NCBI GenBank assembly: GCA_017853285.1
Contig: JAFMJU010000244.1
Location: 1 to 6,183, forward strand
DNA length: 6,183 bases
Direction: 5' to 3'
From: Gemmataceae bacterium
GTDB taxonomy: Bacteria; Planctomycetota; Planctomycetia; Gemmatales; Gemmataceae
Below, piece by piece: positions 4,792 to 6,183 of this stretch (position 1 is its first letter; each line of letters opens with the position of its first letter). The notes beneath the pieces were generated by a model, which saw nothing but the letters and a program-made list of their open reading frames with translations, was not told where the DNA came from and did no database searches. The position numbers and the translations under genes are program-made.

Positions 4792-6183
4792 GTCAACCAT
4801 CTGGTGATGCGAGCGAAAAAACCAGGACCCATTTATCCTCGCAATTAGACGATTACCGGGATGTGGCGAGATCTGTCCGTTTCGACCTGACCGCGGCTTT
4901 CGGGAGCAAAGCTGAAATCCAGATTGGTCGGAATCCGGCCAGCGACATTTGGCTGGACCATCCGGCGGTTTCGAGGACCCACGCCCTGTTGCGCCTGGGG
5001 CCGGATGGCACGGTGGTGGTGCATGACCTGAACAGCACCCATGGCATCTCGCTGGACGGGAAGCCGGTGCAGGGCCAAGCGACCTGGAGCCCCGGGACGG
5101 TGCTGCACCTGGGGCCCCAGGCGCTGTGGCTTGAGGATGGCGTTGGGCTGACGGTGACCAACCGCCGCGGATTTCCGAAACTTGAAGCCCATGGGCTGAC
5201 AGTGCATGTGCCCGGGCGGGAGAAACCGATCCTGGACCGGGTGTCGTTCAACTTCCAACTGGGTCAGTTTGTTTGCGTTTTGGGCCCCAGCGGTGCGGGC
5301 AAGTCGACCCTGGTGCAATGTTTGCAGGGGGTTCGGTCTGTCGATGGGGGAAGCCTGCTATTCGGTGGCAGCCCGATTCATTCCAACCCGGCGATCCTGA
5401 ATGGGCTGGTGGGATATGTGCCCCAGCAGATGTCGCTCCACGAAACCTTGACAGTGTGGCAGGTTGTCCATTTCGCGGCCAGGTTGAGGTTGCCCGCCGA
5501 CACCAGCCCCAAGGAGTTGGACGAGCAGGTGGGCAAGGTCCTGCGGTCGATGGGGGTTGACCGGTTGGCCGACCAAAAGGTCTTGTCGCTATCGGGCGGT
5601 GAACGGAAGCGGGTTGAACTTGCCGCGGAACTGGTGGTCAATCCGGCGATCCTGCTGGTGGATGAGGCGACCAGCAGCCTGGACCCGGCCTCGGAGGCGC
5701 GGGTGATGGAGGTTCTTGCCAAGACAGCCAGGCAAGGCAAGTTGGTGCTGTGCGTCACGCACCACCTCGACAACATCTCCAAGGCGGACGCCCTGCTTAT
5801 TTTAGGAGATGGCAAGGTGGTGTATCTGGGGCCGCCAGAAGGAGCCTGCGGGCATTTTGGGGTGGAGCATTTGCCGGATGCGTTCGTGCGACTGGAGGAT
5901 CAGGGGACTGACCGGTGGGCCCAGGTCGGGGTGAAGCCAACGGCCACCGCAGGCGAAGGGGGCATGGAATCACCCGCGCAGCGTGAAGGTTCCACCCGGC
6001 GGACCGGTTTGGCCTGTGCCCGAGAGGGCGTGCGGCAAACCGGCATCCTGGCCAGAAGGGAATCGGTCTCCGTCTGGAGCGACCCGCGGTACCTGTTCCT
6101 TGTCGGGCTGATGCCGGCCCTGTTCGCGCTGGTGGTGCTTGGTGGGCACTGGCTGACCAATTTCTCAAACACGGTCCTGCTAA
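4788..6183 (+). CDS. FHA domain-ABCG-type ABC transporter fusion (3' end outside window)
   Basis: 465 codons are readable from ATG 4788 with no stop, and the frame runs off the right edge. Residues about 30-115 are a forkhead-associated domain: GRNPASD (47-53), S62-R-T-H65 and DLNSTHG (80-86) match the phosphothreonine-binding core. Residues about 131-350 are an ATP-binding cassette: Walker A GPSGAGKST (166-174), Q-loop YVPQQ (210-214), signature LSGGERKR (268-275), Walker B ILLVDE (288-293), D-loop SSLD (296-299) and H-loop THH (324-326). GKVVYLGPP (342-350) after the H-loop and the ERKR extension of the signature are ABCG-like. A polar linker (about 372-425) leads to the first membrane helix (about 435-456), so NBD precedes TMD in one chain, as in ABCG half-transporters. 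It would sit in the inner membrane; the FHA domain implies control by Ser/Thr kinases. Cargo is unknown. All nucleotide-binding motifs are intact. Confidence 0.9.
   Translation, partial: MSQPSGDASEKTRTHLSSQLDDYRDVARSVRFDLTAAFGSKAEIQIGRNPASDIWLDHPAVSRTHALLRLGPDGTVVVHDLNSTHGISLDGKPVQGQATWSPGTVLHLGPQALWLEDGVGLTVTNRRGFPKLEAHGLTVHVPGREKPILDRVSFNFQLGQFVCVLGPSGAGKSTLVQCLQGVRSVDGGSLLFGGSPIHSNPAILNGLVGYVPQQMSLHETLTVWQVVHFAARLRLPADTSPKELDEQVGKVLRSMGVDRLADQKVLSLSGGERKRVELAAELVVNPAILLVDEATSSLDPASEARVMEVLAKTARQGKLVLCVTHHLDNISKADALLILGDGKVVYLGPPEGACGHFGVEHLPDAFVRLEDQGTDRWAQVGVKPTATAGEGGMESPAQREGSTRRTGLACAREGVRQTGILARRESVSVWSDPRYLFLVGLMPALFALVVLGGHWLTNFSNTVLL

Noticed and set aside
4845..5318. 157-residue open frame on the minus strand, antisense to the FHA-ABC gene
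   Set aside because: The opposite strand encodes clear FHA and Walker A motifs over the same bases, and this frame shows no recognisable domain.
6181..6183. TAA at the very end of the window as the stop of the FHA-ABC gene
   Set aside because: It is out of frame: the last complete codon is CTA at 6180-6182. Stopping there would also leave only one membrane helix, so the gene continues beyond the window.
1..6183. CRISPR array, tRNA, rRNA or insertion sequence
   Set aside because: No regularly spaced repeats, cloverleaf-like sequence, rRNA-like stretch, transposase motif or terminal inverted repeats were seen in reading both strands.

Overview
This 6.2 kb window is GC-rich bacterial DNA with four protein-coding genes, two of them cut by the window edges. 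The gene content points to Planctomycetota or a related lineage (Verrucomicrobiota or Acidobacteriota are alternatives). The evidence is two large secreted proteins that join a redoxin domain, a c-type heme domain and a peptidylglycine-monooxygenase-like copper domain, plus an FHA domain fused to an ABCG-type ABC transporter. This is inferred from family knowledge; no rRNA or other phylogenetic marker is present.

Layout. At 2-391 (+) lies the C-terminal end of a membrane acyltransferase of the acyltransferase-3 family. A 168-base gap holds an imperfect inverted repeat. The convergent gene at 560-2563 (-) is three-domain protein A. A 224-base divergent intergenic region (2564-2787) carries a perfect 16-bp palindrome, a direct repeat, a consensus -35 box and a possible leader hairpin. 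Gene B, at 2788-4791 (+), is a diverged paralogue of A with the same domain order and the same predicted length of 667 residues. Its stop codon overlaps the start of the last gene (ATGA), an FHA-ABC transporter fusion running from 4788 past the end of the window.

How they may work together. A and B both have a signal peptide, so they should act outside the cytoplasmic membrane. Both keep a CxxCH heme site and every copper ligand position known from peptidylglycine alpha-hydroxylating monooxygenase (HH, H, HxH and M), and both have a thioredoxin-fold domain reduced to a single CxxS cysteine. A heme domain built next to a copper monooxygenase suggests, as inference, that the heme supplies electrons in place of soluble ascorbate. 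B is probably translationally coupled to the FHA-ABC protein. That would tie an extracytoplasmic oxidation step to an exporter or importer whose FHA domain could sense protein phosphorylation. The substrate is unknown. The most interesting part of the window is this divergent unit: two paralogous redoxin-heme-copper enzymes around one shared control region, one of them coupled to a transporter.
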